From: Isoetes taiwanensis
Taxonomy: Eukaryota; Streptophyta; Lycopodiopsida; Isoetales; Isoetaceae
NCBI GenBank assembly: GCA_021234155.1
Contig: JAJEKV010000002.1
Location: 31,919,645 to 31,983,644, forward strand
Length of the DNA: 64,000 nt
Direction of reading: 5' to 3'
A program made the translations under genes and the position numbers. The notes under the pieces are model-generated. The model worked only from the letters and a program-made list of their open reading frames with translations. It did no database searches and was not told where the DNA came from. Positions 12,361-24,582 of this stretch are shown piece by piece. Position 1 is the stretch's first letter. Each line of letters opens with the position of its first letter.

Positions 12361-13030
12361 TACGTGAAATTCTGTAACAAAATTTACTGATTACTTTAAC
12401 TCCGTCTTAGCTTGTTATGGACAATGGCTATGCATGTTCTCCTTGTAATTGGGTTCTAACTCTCTACCGTTAATGCATTTCTAACGAGAATATTATTATC
12501 TGTTGAAGATGAATTGTAGTGTTGTGTGCTCACAAAGGTTCTGGGCATTTGAATGCTTGTTCATGTGTTTTAAAAAAGAATTAATGAAGTAATCTGCGTA
12601 AATCAAGAATAATATGGAAGTGGACAGATAATAAGCTCAGGCATTTTTTTTTCCAGAGGACAGACTCTGACTAATAAGATCTAACTTCTTTTTCGTAGTC
12701 AAGTGTTGACTTGTTCTGGGAAGTACTAGTTTATGTTGCATCAAAAAACTTTTGGAATGTTACCAGTCACAGGAGAACTTTTGTACTAGATGATGGCTGC
12801 TGCTTGTATTCTGTTTCTGTAAGGTTCATATATCACATCAAGAGAGACATTAGATTTCCTGTAATTGCTAATAGGTAGATTCAGGAAGACCTGGCTTTGT
12901 AAAGAAAAAACTATTTGGACTTAGACTGACTAAAGTAAGGGATTACAAAACACGCACTTAAATATGATTTTAATGTAAAGTAAGGCTGCACCATAAATAT
13001 GAAGAGGTAATGATACGTCGACTCAAAGAC
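12361..13030. other. 3' UTR of the Alfin-like gene and intergenic spacer
   Basis: The Alfin-like 3' UTR probably runs to about 12540. The rest is AT-rich spacer with no gene seen. Confidence 0.45.
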
Positions 13031-13133
13031 AGGTCTATAATGCCTTTGAAAGAACAAAGCACTGACAAAGTAATACAGGTCTATAATGCTTAAACTATAT
13101 CTTTGAAAGAACAAAGCACTGACAAAGTAATAC
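13031..13133 (+). promoter_or_regulatory. 57-bp tandem duplication upstream of the peroxidase
   Basis: The motif ctttgaaagaacaaagcact, continuing into gacaaagtaatac, occurs at 13044 and again at 13101 without change. The preceding caggtctataatgc is duplicated too. The block sits 120-220 bp before the peroxidase ATG and doubles any factor-binding site it holds. Confidence 0.75.
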
Positions 13134-13143
13134 GTTTAACACA

Positions 13144-13221
13144 CAGACCAGTCCAATGTGCACCATATATAAGTCTTTGTGGTACGTACACACAGATCAG
13201 TCCAATATGCACCATATATAA
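13144..13221 (+). promoter_or_regulatory. Duplicated TATA-box module of the peroxidase promoter
   Basis: Two copies of a 29-bp block start at 13144 and 13193 (49 bp apart). They differ at two positions, and each ends in caccatatataa. The second TATA box (about 13214-13220) lies about 32 bp before the ATG, so transcription from it would leave almost no 5' UTR. The upstream TATA (about 13165-13171) gives a more usual leader of about 50 bases. The arrangement suggests two alternative core promoters. Confidence 0.65.
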
Positions 13222-13251
13222 CTGTCAAATCCGTAGCATTGCTGATCCAAA

Positions 13252-14498
<1,247 letters not shown>

Positions 14499-15466
14499 AA
14501 GACTAAAAATATTCTTCATTGTTTCTTAATCATATATTTCGTAAGCAAATTGAAAAATTAAATCCGCACCTTAGGAGGAGTCACACTGCAACTCCAAAGA
14601 AAAATTCAATTAGGTACCAGTCAATTTAGGGCCAACATGTGGTGATAAACCTATAAAAGACCTGGATTTGATTAGAGGATTATATGTTGTGGAAGCCATG
14701 GGGTTTGTGTGACAGATAGATGGTGCAGATTGATCGCTGCTAATTGAAGGTGGAGATGAAATGTTTTATTCTGGTGGCGAACTAGAGGCAGCAGAGTGGA
14801 CGAATGCCTAGCAGTTCTAAATTGGATATGCTTGTTCTTTGCTAGGTTTTTGTTTCTAAATCAGTTGCAAGAATTTGCATGCTGGCTGTAGATTCTTAGG
14901 TTTTCTTGTTGCTTCTCTCATCAGTGTCATTGATAGGTTCAAAGCAGAAGCTAAGCAAAGGAATTTAATGTACCCCATCTGTTTTGACTTCTAGCTATGT
15001 TAGTGTTCATAGCCTTGCCAGCTTGTGAGGTTAGAGTTGCTAGCAAATAACTTGGGGCTAGTGGGGACCTAGCTTCATATTGTGGAGTAAAAGGACTGCC
15101 CTACAATCTCAACTTGTCACCAACCCTATAATGCAATTGCAATGCCAAACAATTTTGTGAGCGATTCCAACTTCATATGAGAACAATCCGGAGTCTTTCC
15201 ATCAATGTTTCCGGAGTCGCTCTGAACAAAACTTGCAAGGCAAGGTATCTTCGGTTATAGAGGTGATGCATTCATTGATCGATGTAGGCTCAGTATGTTT
15301 CTTGAGGTAATTACGTCCTATGTTATAAATAACAGAGGCAAAATCGCTATGTTTTAAGACAATTGATTGTGCTCAGTCGGATCAGTTTGTCCGCTGGGGT
15401 TATGGTCCCATCTTTGCATTTTATGTTGTTATAATTTTGATTCGTAAATAAAGCTTGTCGTCCTTC
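14499..15466 (+). mobile_element. Probable L1 LINE 3'-end fragment plus peroxidase 3' UTR
   Basis: The first 100 bases are likely peroxidase 3' UTR. The distal part ends in aagcttgtcgtccttc followed by a pure A run (15467-15482). The same ttgtcgtccttc-A(n) end occurs, reversed, at the ORF1-only LINE at 27601, which identifies a family 3' terminus. No coding sequence remains, so this is a short 5'-truncated LINE copy. Confidence 0.5.
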
Positions 15467-15482
15467 AAAAAAAAAAAAAAAA

Positions 15483-17027
15483 TTTGTTATGCTTTAATTT
15501 TCTGTGCAATTTCCAGTTGCCCTGTTCGAGATATGGCGAATTTGTATGCTTTGATTGTCTTATTTCCATAATTGGGAATTGTTGTAATGTTTCTTATAGG
15601 GATGCAAAGCTAAAACATCTTTGAGTGTGGAACTTATTGGCATATTTTTATTATAAGGATATCTGCATGTACCTCTACTTTTAATAGGTGATTCTATTCC
15701 ATATGAAATCACTGAAGATTTTATGATTACTTTTAATAATTAGGAAATAATGCCTAAGATTGGTGTCCCAAAGATGCTTGCTCAATTGAACGACGGCTTG
15801 ATAATATGCACTTGAGAAGCATGCTATAATTTGTAGTAACAGTTGGTTAGAAGCAATGGAGTGTAAAGATCTGGAACAATAATGATGTTCATACGAAAAG
15901 AATAGCAAGTTTTCTATTGTTTTCCAATTTGTGGATATCACACAATATAAAGGTTTTTTTTTGCAAGGGTAGACGTGCTTTCAGTTTTTGCAGGAAATAG
16001 TACATCAAACAGAGATCTACCATCTGTATGTAATGGTAATATTCTACTTTATAAAGAATAATGTCAATGCTAATTTTACATGATTCAAAATTAACGTTAC
16101 ACAGCTGTGGATATGCCTGTTCTTTGAAAAGACTGGCTCATCTACCATCATCCCGTTCTTTGGAAAAACTAGACTATCTTATAAGGCAGTCATCCAACTA
16201 GAATTTTTGCTTACTTGTATGTTTCACATCTTCAAGATTGTAGAAACAAGGGAAACTGTTGGTCCTTCGATTACAGTACTTCATGTTGTGCACAAGAAAG
16301 GTATTTGTGTACACTATATGGTTTTTGTAATTAATCAGATAGTTGACATGTGTATAGGAACAAGTTCACTGGTAAAACTTGTTGGATCATGAGCTTTAGG
16401 TGCAATGGTTGAGGTAGATCGGCCCTACGTAATTATTCTTTGAAACATATAGATTGGTTAATTTCATGAATATTAAACTCAAGCATCTTTCAAGTGGTCA
16501 AATTAATAGAATTGAAAGAGCTATCACAGATGTGCATTCTAGTCTTTGACATCAACACGTCCTTTGGGTTTAAGATGGTGACACAACTTTGAGGTCATGT
16601 TCCTCATGTTTTTCTTGTAATGCCAATTTTGGCTTCTTTGCTTGCTAGCAGTTTCAGGCATCACGATTGAGGAATATGGCTTCTGGTGCTATTTATATTA
16701 TGGTATGTGTTGTCTCGTCAGGATGTTAAGTCAGCTGAATGATAAAAGTGTATTATAAAGGCATGGACGCTATGGAGCATATAGAAGAGAATAGAAGAAG
16801 AGCAATTGTCTTCGGTGAAGAGTACACCACACAGGTATACAATTGATGTATAATCTGGAGAGGTGTTTAAGAATGTATACATGCATACATGACCGTGAGG
16901 CTACTTTGAAAGAGGTAGTCTGGAGAACCTTCATCAAACTCTAGTGGCTAGGGATCTTCAAGATCATGCCAAAGGCTGAAGGTTGACTTTGTAGCGTTTC
17001 CCTTACAAGCACGACATTTCCTCCAAA
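15483..17027. other. Intergenic, no gene seen
   Basis: AT-rich DNA with no convincing ORF or repeat structure. Small ORFs on both strands have no family motifs. Confidence 0.35.
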
Positions 17028-17110
17028 GAATAGAATAGAATAGAATAGATTTTTTACTATCCACAAAACCAATAGGCCATGGGACCCATACGATGGGCTA
17101 GCATAGCCTA
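17028..17110 (-). mobile_element. LINE 3'-end fragment with (ATTCT)n tail
   Basis: A gaata microsatellite (about 17028-17050) is followed by actatccacaaaaccaatag and gccatgggaccca. That matches the 3' ends of the minus-strand LINEs at 42664 and 57011. Read on the minus strand this is the last 80 or so bases of a LINE with an attct tail. Confidence 0.6.
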
Positions 17111-17222
17111 GAACATCACCAAACATAATGAAAACGGTACAAATCTTGGGCAAAAGCCCAGATGAAACTATGACTTGGCCCGCAGGCCAGACAATCAAAT
17201 CAAACTTTACATTATATGCAAC

Positions 17223-17930
17223 AATAAAAGATTCATGTTATCTAAACATAACCAAACCAATGGTTGGCCCGCCGGCCAGACAATATGCAACAATAAAAGA
17301 TTCATGTTATCTAAACATAACCAAACCAATGGTTGGACCGCCCACTTCTTTTGGATATGCGTTTCTCTAACCACCTAAGTGTCTTTCTAACGCTTGGACT
17401 GCCCACTTCTTTTGGATCTGTGTTTCTCTCACCACCTAGGCGTCTCTCTAAATACGCACTGACCAAGACGACTCATGCTAGGCGTCTCTCTAAATACGCA
17501 CTGACCAAGACGACTCATGGCATGCCAACTTCTAGCTTACTCAAGATACGCAGGGTAATAAAAGATTCATGTTATCTAAACATAACCAAACCAATGGTTG
17601 GCGCGCCGGCCAGACAATATGCAACAATAAAAGATTCATGTTATCTAAACATAACCAAACCAATGGTTGGACCGCCCACTTCTTTTGGATTTGCATTTCT
17701 CTAACCACCTAGGTGTCTTTCTAACGCTTGGACTGCCCACTTCTTTTGGATCTGCGTTTCTCTCACCACCTAGGCGTCTCTCTAAATACGCACTGACCAA
17801 AACGACTCATGCTAGGCGTCTCTCTATCAAGACGACTCATGGCATGCCAACTTCTAGCTTACTCAAGATACGCAGGGTGACCAAGACGACTCATGGCATG
17901 CCAACTTCTAGCTTACTCAAAATACCAGGC
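17223..17930. repeat. Higher-order tandem repeat, 334-bp period
   Basis: A short unit beginning aataaaagattcatgttatc starts at 17223, 17292, 17557 and 17626. The spacing is 69, 265 and 69, so the larger period is exactly 334 bp. Within each large unit a second block (cccacttcttttggat...ctctaaccaccta) and a third block (aggcgtctctctaaatacgc) are also repeated. The last large unit is shortened at its right end. The open frames read through it are by-products of the repetition. Confidence 0.9.
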
Positions 17931-17984
17931 TTCCCATTCCAATGTACTCCAAAAGCTTATTCGAGCAAAGTCCATCCCAAAAGA

Positions 17985-18066
17985 ATTCCAACAGTAGTCG
18001 GAATCGAACCACCCCCCATAAGGTTGAACCCCCCCAAACCTCCCCGTGCCAACCACTGAGGGCGGG
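17985..18066 (-). other. tRNA-like sequence (SINE head or decayed tRNA)
   Basis: On the minus strand ctcagtggttggc (18060-18048) resembles a pol III A box. Perfect ggttcgattcc (18010-18000) matches the B box GGTTCRANNCC. The separation of about 50 bases fits a type II tRNA with a long variable arm. No clean acceptor stem was found. It abuts the 334-bp tandem repeat and may be the head of a SINE. Confidence 0.4.
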
Positions 18067-18194
18067 CATCGTTTATGTTTTTTGAACATTTTTCAATTCT
18101 TAATAGCCTTTTAGCCCTCTAATCCCCTTCCATACCATACCACCCCATGGCCACTTCTGTAGCCCCTTGCCCAGACCCCCATTTGGAGGGAGAC

Positions 18195-18652
18195 ATTCCC
18201 CAGCCCCAGCCCACCTGAGAGAATCAGGGGGAGGGACCGCCGCGAAAAAGGCCCCGAACGGATAACAAGGACAAGGGAGAATCCTCTTCCATGAGGAAGG
18301 AGGCCTGGGCGAAGGGCCAATCTATGAGATCGACCCGGGAGACGGATGAAGGCTGCTCAAGCCCGACAATGCACCCAACGCAGGCACAGACGAGGGCCAT
18401 GAAACAAATGGAGGAACAATTGAGAGCAACAGAACCCGGATTGCAGGACTGACATCAGAGATACAATCTTCAACGTCCCACGTGCTCAAAAGACAGCTGG
18501 CAGTGGAGAGGCAACGGATTGCAGAGATAGGGACCCGCATGCAGCAGTTAGAAGACGGGCTTCGCTTGGCACACTTTGAGAGGCAACAGGATAAGCAGGG
18601 CCTTGCTGACCTGCGAGCTCGCGTGGATTCCCTCCTCACCACCAACCCCTAA
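18195..18652 (+). pseudogene. Coiled-coil coding relic
   Basis: One plus-strand frame reads coherent protein with at least one stop. A Gly/Pro/acid-rich segment (about 18285-18345) and its stop are followed by a helical, heptad-like C terminus: IAEIGTRMQQLEDGLRLAHF and DLRARVDSLLTTNP, then TAA at about 18650. Base composition is more GC-rich than the surroundings. The minus-strand ORF at 18322-18645 is its shadow. No family was recognised; a retroelement capsid-like or structural protein is possible. Confidence 0.35.
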
Positions 18653-18659
18653 TTTATTA

Positions 18660-19283
18660 GGTCAGGATACTCTCGGCATTCTAAGTAATAAATCTAGATA
18701 CAAGGTCCTTACTTCCTAAGGTCCCAAACACATCCTACAAAGGTAAATAATCTTATCTTCAAAGAATACTTGTAGAATTAACCATTGGGTTTTATGAACC
18801 AAGGAAGGTATAATTTCAAGAAATATATGAATCCTAACGGTTCAAATACCAAATACTTGTTTATTACAATATATTAGTGGAGCTAGTTTGCCGCATCAGG
18901 CCTTATTAGAATCGACCTTATTAGAATCAAGGATTTCTTTAAGTAAACTTCGGCCACCTCATGAGCATATGCATTAATGTTCCTGAGTATTTAATTGAAA
19001 GTGCATTCACTTCTCTCCAAAAACCAAGTTGTGACCTTAGCATCTCTCTTTTTAACTCATGCTATACCTATCTATGATGAACACTTGGTTTCTTTACCTT
19101 TCTAAATGGTGCGGATAGTTCAAAGAATGCATAAAGCATAACTATCAATTGTTACAAATTATGAGACCCAAACATATATACATAGTGCCCAGCACTTTTA
19201 CTGCTCAGAAATTAAACATGACTCATCTTGTATTTATTCTCGATTAATATTAGTTAATTGCATCTTTCAAAAAAAAAAAAAAA
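18660..19283 (+). mobile_element. Possible L1 LINE 3' fragment ending in poly(A)
   Basis: AT-rich sequence ends in gcatctttc plus an A run (19269-19283), the same kind of end as the L1 tails at 10193 and 15467. No coding sequence is visible. Confidence 0.35.
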
Positions 19284-19644
19284 TATGATAGTTACAAGTC
19301 AAACTTCTTAGCATTGATAGCAAAACTATTTACATATATGCTCAAGTATATAACCTTGTACTTGCATGATCTTAAATCACAAAATCCTACTGATATATGT
19401 GTACTTACAACCCTAATGTTATCATTTATGTTTGAATTGTATGTATCAAAAAATTGAGCATCATTACAAATTAGTTTTTAGTTCATACTTTATAAGTATA
19501 ACCTGCCACAATGCAGCAGCCAAAAATCATCTCATACCTTCAATGGTGAAGAAATACGCAGCAAATTAGCTGGGTAGCATAGCATATGAGCATACTAGAA
19601 TCATGAGCTTCAGGTCTTAATCTGACACTTGAGATAAAAATGGC
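19284..19644. other. Intergenic, no gene seen
   Basis: AT-rich spacer with nothing recognised. Confidence 0.4.
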
Positions 19645-19780
19645 ATCGATCCGAGCCCTCGGATCGACATTCTAGGATGGGACGAGCAGCTATATATGTG
19701 TTCTTTAGTTTCTGGCTAGTTATCGGCGTCTTCTCACAGCAGCCTCTCTTTCCTTGCCCATTGCTTTCCTCTTCCATATC
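19645..19780 (+). mobile_element. Partial Helitron2-like element (hairpin end)
   Basis: It begins with the hairpin cgatccga-gccc-tcggatcg, then cattctaggatgggacgagc. It then runs parallel to the element at 40754 through agttatcggcgtcttctcac and agcagcctctctttccttgc before diverging. The other terminus was not found, so this is a truncated copy. Confidence 0.55.
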
Positions 19781-19875
19781 CTTTTGCTTCCCTTTGCTTA
19801 CCTTGCCTGATCCTTTCCAGCCTCTTCCCAAAGTAACTCATGCCACTATCTCTTTTTGATTCCTCGATGACCCTT

Positions 19876-19960
19876 CCTCTATATGCTACATGCTACTTGC
19901 GTGGATGCATGGGATTTTTCCTATGCTACATGCTACTTGCGCAGATGCATGAGGTATGAG
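19876..19960. repeat. Short tandem duplication (about 42 bp)
   Basis: The block tatgctacatgctacttgcg plus atgcatg occurs at about 19880 and 19921 with small differences. Confidence 0.7.
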
Positions 19961-20310
19961 CTTGTCCATCTAGCAAGCCTCTGCGCAGTGGACACGTCAA
20001 GTTTCTTGGCTTCTACACTTCGGGTTTTCATTTCACCCCTGCTCCACTTGTTTCCAACGACGAGTTGTTTCCCAATTTTTGGGCTAGATACCCTTGTTTT
20101 TTGTTTGTTATTTTTGTTTCTTTTTCTCTGAATAGATTTGCAGATCGGCCCATCTCAATTCAGAGGGCGATTCTTTCATATCGGACCCATCTGATTTGGA
20201 GGTCGATCCTGGACAGACATGTCCATGCGAATTACCACTATAGGGGCTTTACAATTGCAGATGGCGCTGAAGCAACTTCCAGTCACAGAGCAGAGATGGC
20301 AAATCGGCAA

Positions 20311-20910
20311 CAATATAGAAGTTGGGTCCTTTTTTTTTGCTGGCGACCAGTCTTTTATCGACGCGTGGCAGCATCCAATAACACGGAATGGAACTTGGGT
20401 TCGCCCATTCCGCTCGACCGGCTGCCCAGGTTAGGTTTTTTTTTTAGGTTAGGGTTCTTCGTACCAGAGCTTGCCGCCGCCAGAGCTCGGAGGGATTCGC
20501 AGGTCTGTTTTTGCCTCTCAGCCGCTTCCCCTGTTTGATCTGCTCTTCAGATGAAGAAAAAGCCGCTTCCCTTGTTTGATCTGTTCTTTTTCCTGTTTGA
20601 TCTGTTCTATAGATGAAGAAAAAACATGCCCTGATCTGCAGATGGTGGAAGCAGAATGGCTATGGCAGAGCTTCGCCTTCGTTGCATTTGAAGCTCCTCC
20701 GAATCTGCTCTTTGTTGCATCTGAAGCGCAAATGCTCCTCCGAATCTGCTGAAGCGCAAATGCTCCGAATCTGCTCTTTGTTGCATCTGAAGCGCAAATG
20801 CTCCTCCGAATCTGCTTTTTGTTGCATCTGAAGCCGGATCTGCTGAGGAAAAAAAAACGTCCCCAACTTCTATATTGTAGGGGAATGGAGGTTGGTCCTC
20901 CATTCCCCTA
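20311..20910. repeat. Inverted-repeat segment with internal tandem repeats and a hairpin
   Basis: The 16-mer caatatagaagttggg at 20311-20326 has its perfect reverse complement at 20862-20877, bounding about 570 bp. Inside (20690-20835) the units gaatctgctctttgttgcat and ctgaagcgcaaatgctcc are repeated three times with deletions. At the right end taggggaatggagg (20878-20891) and its perfect complement (20897-20910) form a 14-bp stem with a 5-base loop. This may be a foldback element. Short plus-strand ORFs across it have no known domain. Confidence 0.6.
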
Positions 20911-22523
20911 TACAAACAGGCAGCTATGGTGGGGATCTTTTCCTGTCTTCTCCTTCCCACTTTTTCTGCAGGTCGGCCAGCAGCTATGGCGACAAGCATG
21001 CAGCAGGAGATGGTGATGGCAGAGCACGATTATGGCAGTTCTTCTTTTCCCTTCTCCTTCTGATCGCTTCTCTTCCCTTGTAGGAGGCAATGGAGCACAG
21101 AGATGGCACGCATATGGTTTGCTCTTACCTGATCTGGGCTGGCTAATAGGCAACAACAAATATGGGGTTCATCTTTTGCATAATTTTCCTGATTCGGCTA
21201 CTTCGTCTTTAAATTCTTGAATTTTTGTGCATCCCTAGCTTATTCTGTGATTTGTATCCTGGTGGGCTTCCTTGTTCCAACTCGATTCACAACTGACCTG
21301 CACAGATTGAGTGGTGTCAGACGAATTTTGGTTGCTTTTGCTGTTTTTGATTCATAACCGCTCATTTCTTGAGCTCACCATTCAGCTCAGAATTTGCATG
21401 CATCCTCATCTGAAAAAAGGTAGCCTGTTTACATTTCTTTTCTACTATTTAATGATGGATGCGGTGTCTTACTCATCAGCTAATAATGCACATCCATGTT
21501 TTGATAATATAAATGGCTTTCATATGCTATTCGTAATTCACTATTGGGTGACACCAAGGTCTTCGTAGATTTACCATTCCTGAAGTGTTGTTGGATTTGG
21601 CTTGCTCCACCCGCATTTCTTCATACTTTGTTTCTCTATTCATTGTGCCTAGTCCACTCACCTTGTATAATACTCATTTATTCCTGCATCATTTGCTAAT
21701 AGTGCTTCATGTTTTGATAATTAAATGACCACCATATGCTACTGTTTTTCTTAGTAATTCTAACTTTGGGTGGCTTTCACCAAGGTCTACTAGATTTGAA
21801 TTGCATTCCGATAATGTATGATTCCCAAGTCATTTTTTGGATTTGATGGCCATTTGATAATTTTTGGAACTTTGCGGCCTCGTTTATTGTTGGACATTCA
21901 TCTTTTCTAACCCATGGTTTGCCTACAATTGTTATTTGTTATTAATTATGTCAACATCGTTTTCACGATTTTTAGTAAAAGAAATTTTGTTGTTAAGATG
22001 GGTGTTTCAATTTCCAGGTTTGTATTGGTATTGTATTTTCTCATTGTCAGCACACATCTTTATTTTTGTTGAGGCTCATCTTGTTTAACGATTGCAAAAC
22101 ATTGTTCTAAGCTTGTTTGGATATCTTCGAAGGAAGGGTATGTTCTTGCAATCGGGGTTGGGCACTATTTGGTTGTTTCTGCTAAGTTCTATGTTAGCTA
22201 GTATTTGCTTGAGGGGTTTCCTCATTTCTACTATGCTTTCCTTATGGGCGCTATCTCTTCCATTCTAGGACATGTTGGAGCTTTCGACAATCTTGTATGG
22301 CCGTGACCTTCTTGACTCTTATCCATCTAGTTTGTTCTTCTTTTTCTCCATTTTTATCATATGGTAAAGTCTGTATTGCATATGGCATTTCTAACAGCAT
22401 TTAGTATCGAAAATATTTCCTCTCGCATTGTTTCGAATTGTACCCTCCTTGTTTTCTCGATCTATTTCTTCTTTTACTACACTGTTGCTGAATGACAAGC
22501 CTATCTACTTGTGTTTGCTAACT
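20911..22523. other. Intergenic, no gene seen
   Basis: T-rich sequence with several short ORFs and no family motif. A gcacagagatggca motif near 21095 echoes the segment at 20290. Confidence 0.3.
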
Positions 22524-23560
22524 TTCTTCAAGTTGAGTGTTTGAATGGCGATCTGAGCTTGAGGCTCGGGGTTAGTACATGCCACTTAACCATATGCAAC
22601 TATATACCATTTCCTTAGCTAACAAGTTATTCTAGACCATTATTTAGGGGATTTGTCATGAAATTTGGTTAGATGCCAATTTTTCCTTATTCAATTTTGT
22701 CTAGACACATTATATGGGTTTTTCGTATTCCTACATAAGGTTGTTTGGAACAAGAACACTTTACATGCTGGGATTTTTTACATTATTAGGGAACCTCGCA
22801 GGTGCGCATAAAGTAATTTATTGTTTGTTTATTTCATTTGGGATATGGATTTTTTTGAGCTCCCTTTTGTTGTAGGAATGCTTAGCCTTAAAGTTATTCA
22901 TGATGCATTTGGCCAAAGTTACAATATGTTGTGAGTTCATTATGTCATTTGGGTGATTTGTCCTTAATGTTCTTTCGTAGTTACGGATTTTGTTGCTATT
23001 GACATGGGTTGTAAGTTGCACCTTTGAGCTATTGTTTTTTGTTGGAACATGACCTTGATCAAAGTTTATTTAATTCCTGGCTATCTCCCTGTATGAAGTT
23101 GATCTTGATCTTGACCAACCTTTGTCCTTCACCTTGACCTTGGCTTATACACGTGTAGCATAATTATGAGTAAATCCTTTCTTGTCTTACGTTGATTTTT
23201 TCTGAGAGTGATTTTTATAAAACTATATCGATATAATACATATATGGTCGATTATGGATTGATTGTCTTCACTTGTTATCTTTGTGGACATGTATTGTGT
23301 GCCTTATGGACATTGAGTTTTGAGTATCAGGGGGGAGCATGCCTTCCTTTCTTTTGATGAGCTTCATCGAATATTTTCTTAGTTCGTTGCTCGCCTAGTT
23401 CGTTGTTTCCTTTATTCTGGGTCTAATATTGCTTCTCTTCGGTGATCTATATTTGGCTTTTTCACATGTTGCATTGCATGCTTATAGGGTTATGGTCATT
23501 GGCTCTATCTCAAGTTGTTTCTACACCAATTTTTCATATATACATGTATTGGGTTGTCAA

Positions 23561-24582
23561 TTCTAGAATGGGACTCGCATGAAACCAACAAACTGCCCAT
23601 AGATAGGCTTCTCATTCATCTCAGCAGATTTTCTACAATGGTGGATAGTGGGTAGCCGCACACATGCGAACTACCCACAAAAAATAAAGGGAAAATCCAA
23701 TTATATCATTTGGACCCCAACAAAATACAATGCTAATAGAGATTGGGCTAGTGTACCTGCCGAAAGCTTATCACCGGGATTAAAAAACCCCGCCCTTTTG
23801 GGTTTTCGAGGAAAAACCCTAGTGATAAGCCTTCGGCAAGGGGCTTGGACAAACGTAAGGCATAAAAATCGCTCCCAAAACCCACGAATGGAAAAGTCGA
23901 AACAGATGCCGCTCGCTAACCTGTACCTGCACATCACCAAGAAAACAACAAGACAAAACAAACCTCCCGTGAGTGGAGGGGTTGATTCTGTAGCGTGCCA
24001 CGCGATAAAAATACAAAAACAAAGAAGGGGGGGAGGGTGGGTTCAAAGAGAATAAGGTACTGCTGAGAGAGAAGAGGAAGCGCCGATGAGACGTTGATGC
24101 AGAACCGCGCCTAAAATAGCGAACTCCCAACCAGAATGGGCATGCGCCGCCCGCATGCATGCAAAACATGCATGCTCGTCCCATTCTAGAATGGCGATCC
24201 GATGTCTCGGATCGATGGGATTCTAGAATGGGACTCGCATGAAACCAACAAACTGCCCGAATACCAAAGAACTTCCTTACAAACTAGGATCGAGGACGAA
24301 GGTCACAGGACGAAGGCTAACGGCCGGAAAAGGACAGCAAGAAAGAAACGCCAAATTGGCCAAACCAGGCAGGAAGAAGCCCCTCCCCTGCCTGGAAACA
24401 ATTCAAAGAGAATAAGGTACTGCTGAGAGAGAAGAGGAAGCGCCGATGAGACGTTGATGCAGAACCGCGCCTAAAATAGCGAACTCCCAACCAGAATGGG
24501 CATGCGCCGCCCGCATGCATGCAAAACATGCATGCTCGTCCCATTCTAGAATGGCGATCCGATGTCTCGGATCGATGGGATT
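23561..24582. mobile_element. Helitron2-like non-autonomous element, head-to-tail dimer
   Basis: Inserted in copy 1 of the tandem unit; copy 2 has the uninterrupted site at 30899-30906. The left terminus starts ttctagaatgggactcgcat. The right end has the inverse gtcccattctagaat (24179-24193), then a hairpin cgatccga-tgtc-tcggatcg and atggga. The terminal repeat is therefore asymmetric, with the hairpin only at one end. The element is dimeric. The left terminus reappears at 24221-24258, and 24042-24222 equals 24402-24582 base for base, 360 bp apart. The second monomer is internally deleted. No target duplication is seen. These traits fit Helitron2/helentron-type rolling-circle elements. A SINE or TRIM-type element is the alternative. 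Confidence 0.6.
23755..23845 (-). other. Structured stem-loop motif, copy A (inside Helitron2-like element)
   Basis: The outer arms gccgaaagcttatcac (about 23759-23774) and gtgataagccttcggc (about 23822-23837) pair except for a two-base internal bulge. They enclose ggattaaaaaaccccgccc and gggttttcgaggaaaaaccc. The same core is found at about 41255, 42755 and 57105. Confidence 0.75.

Noticed and set aside
17128-18059. Four overlapping ORFs with repeated peptide blocks
   Set aside because: They arise from the 334-bp tandem repeat read through; no start or domain supports a gene.
23648-24184. ORFs on both strands in the Helitron2-like element
   Set aside because: They span the hairpin and stem-loop, differ between copies, and have no domain.
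23561-24260. Hammerhead ribozyme (retrozyme) at the Helitron2-like termini
   Set aside because: A gaaac and a ctgag-gatga-like piece occur, but the CUGANGA core is not in register and gaaac is not kept in the copy at 40713.
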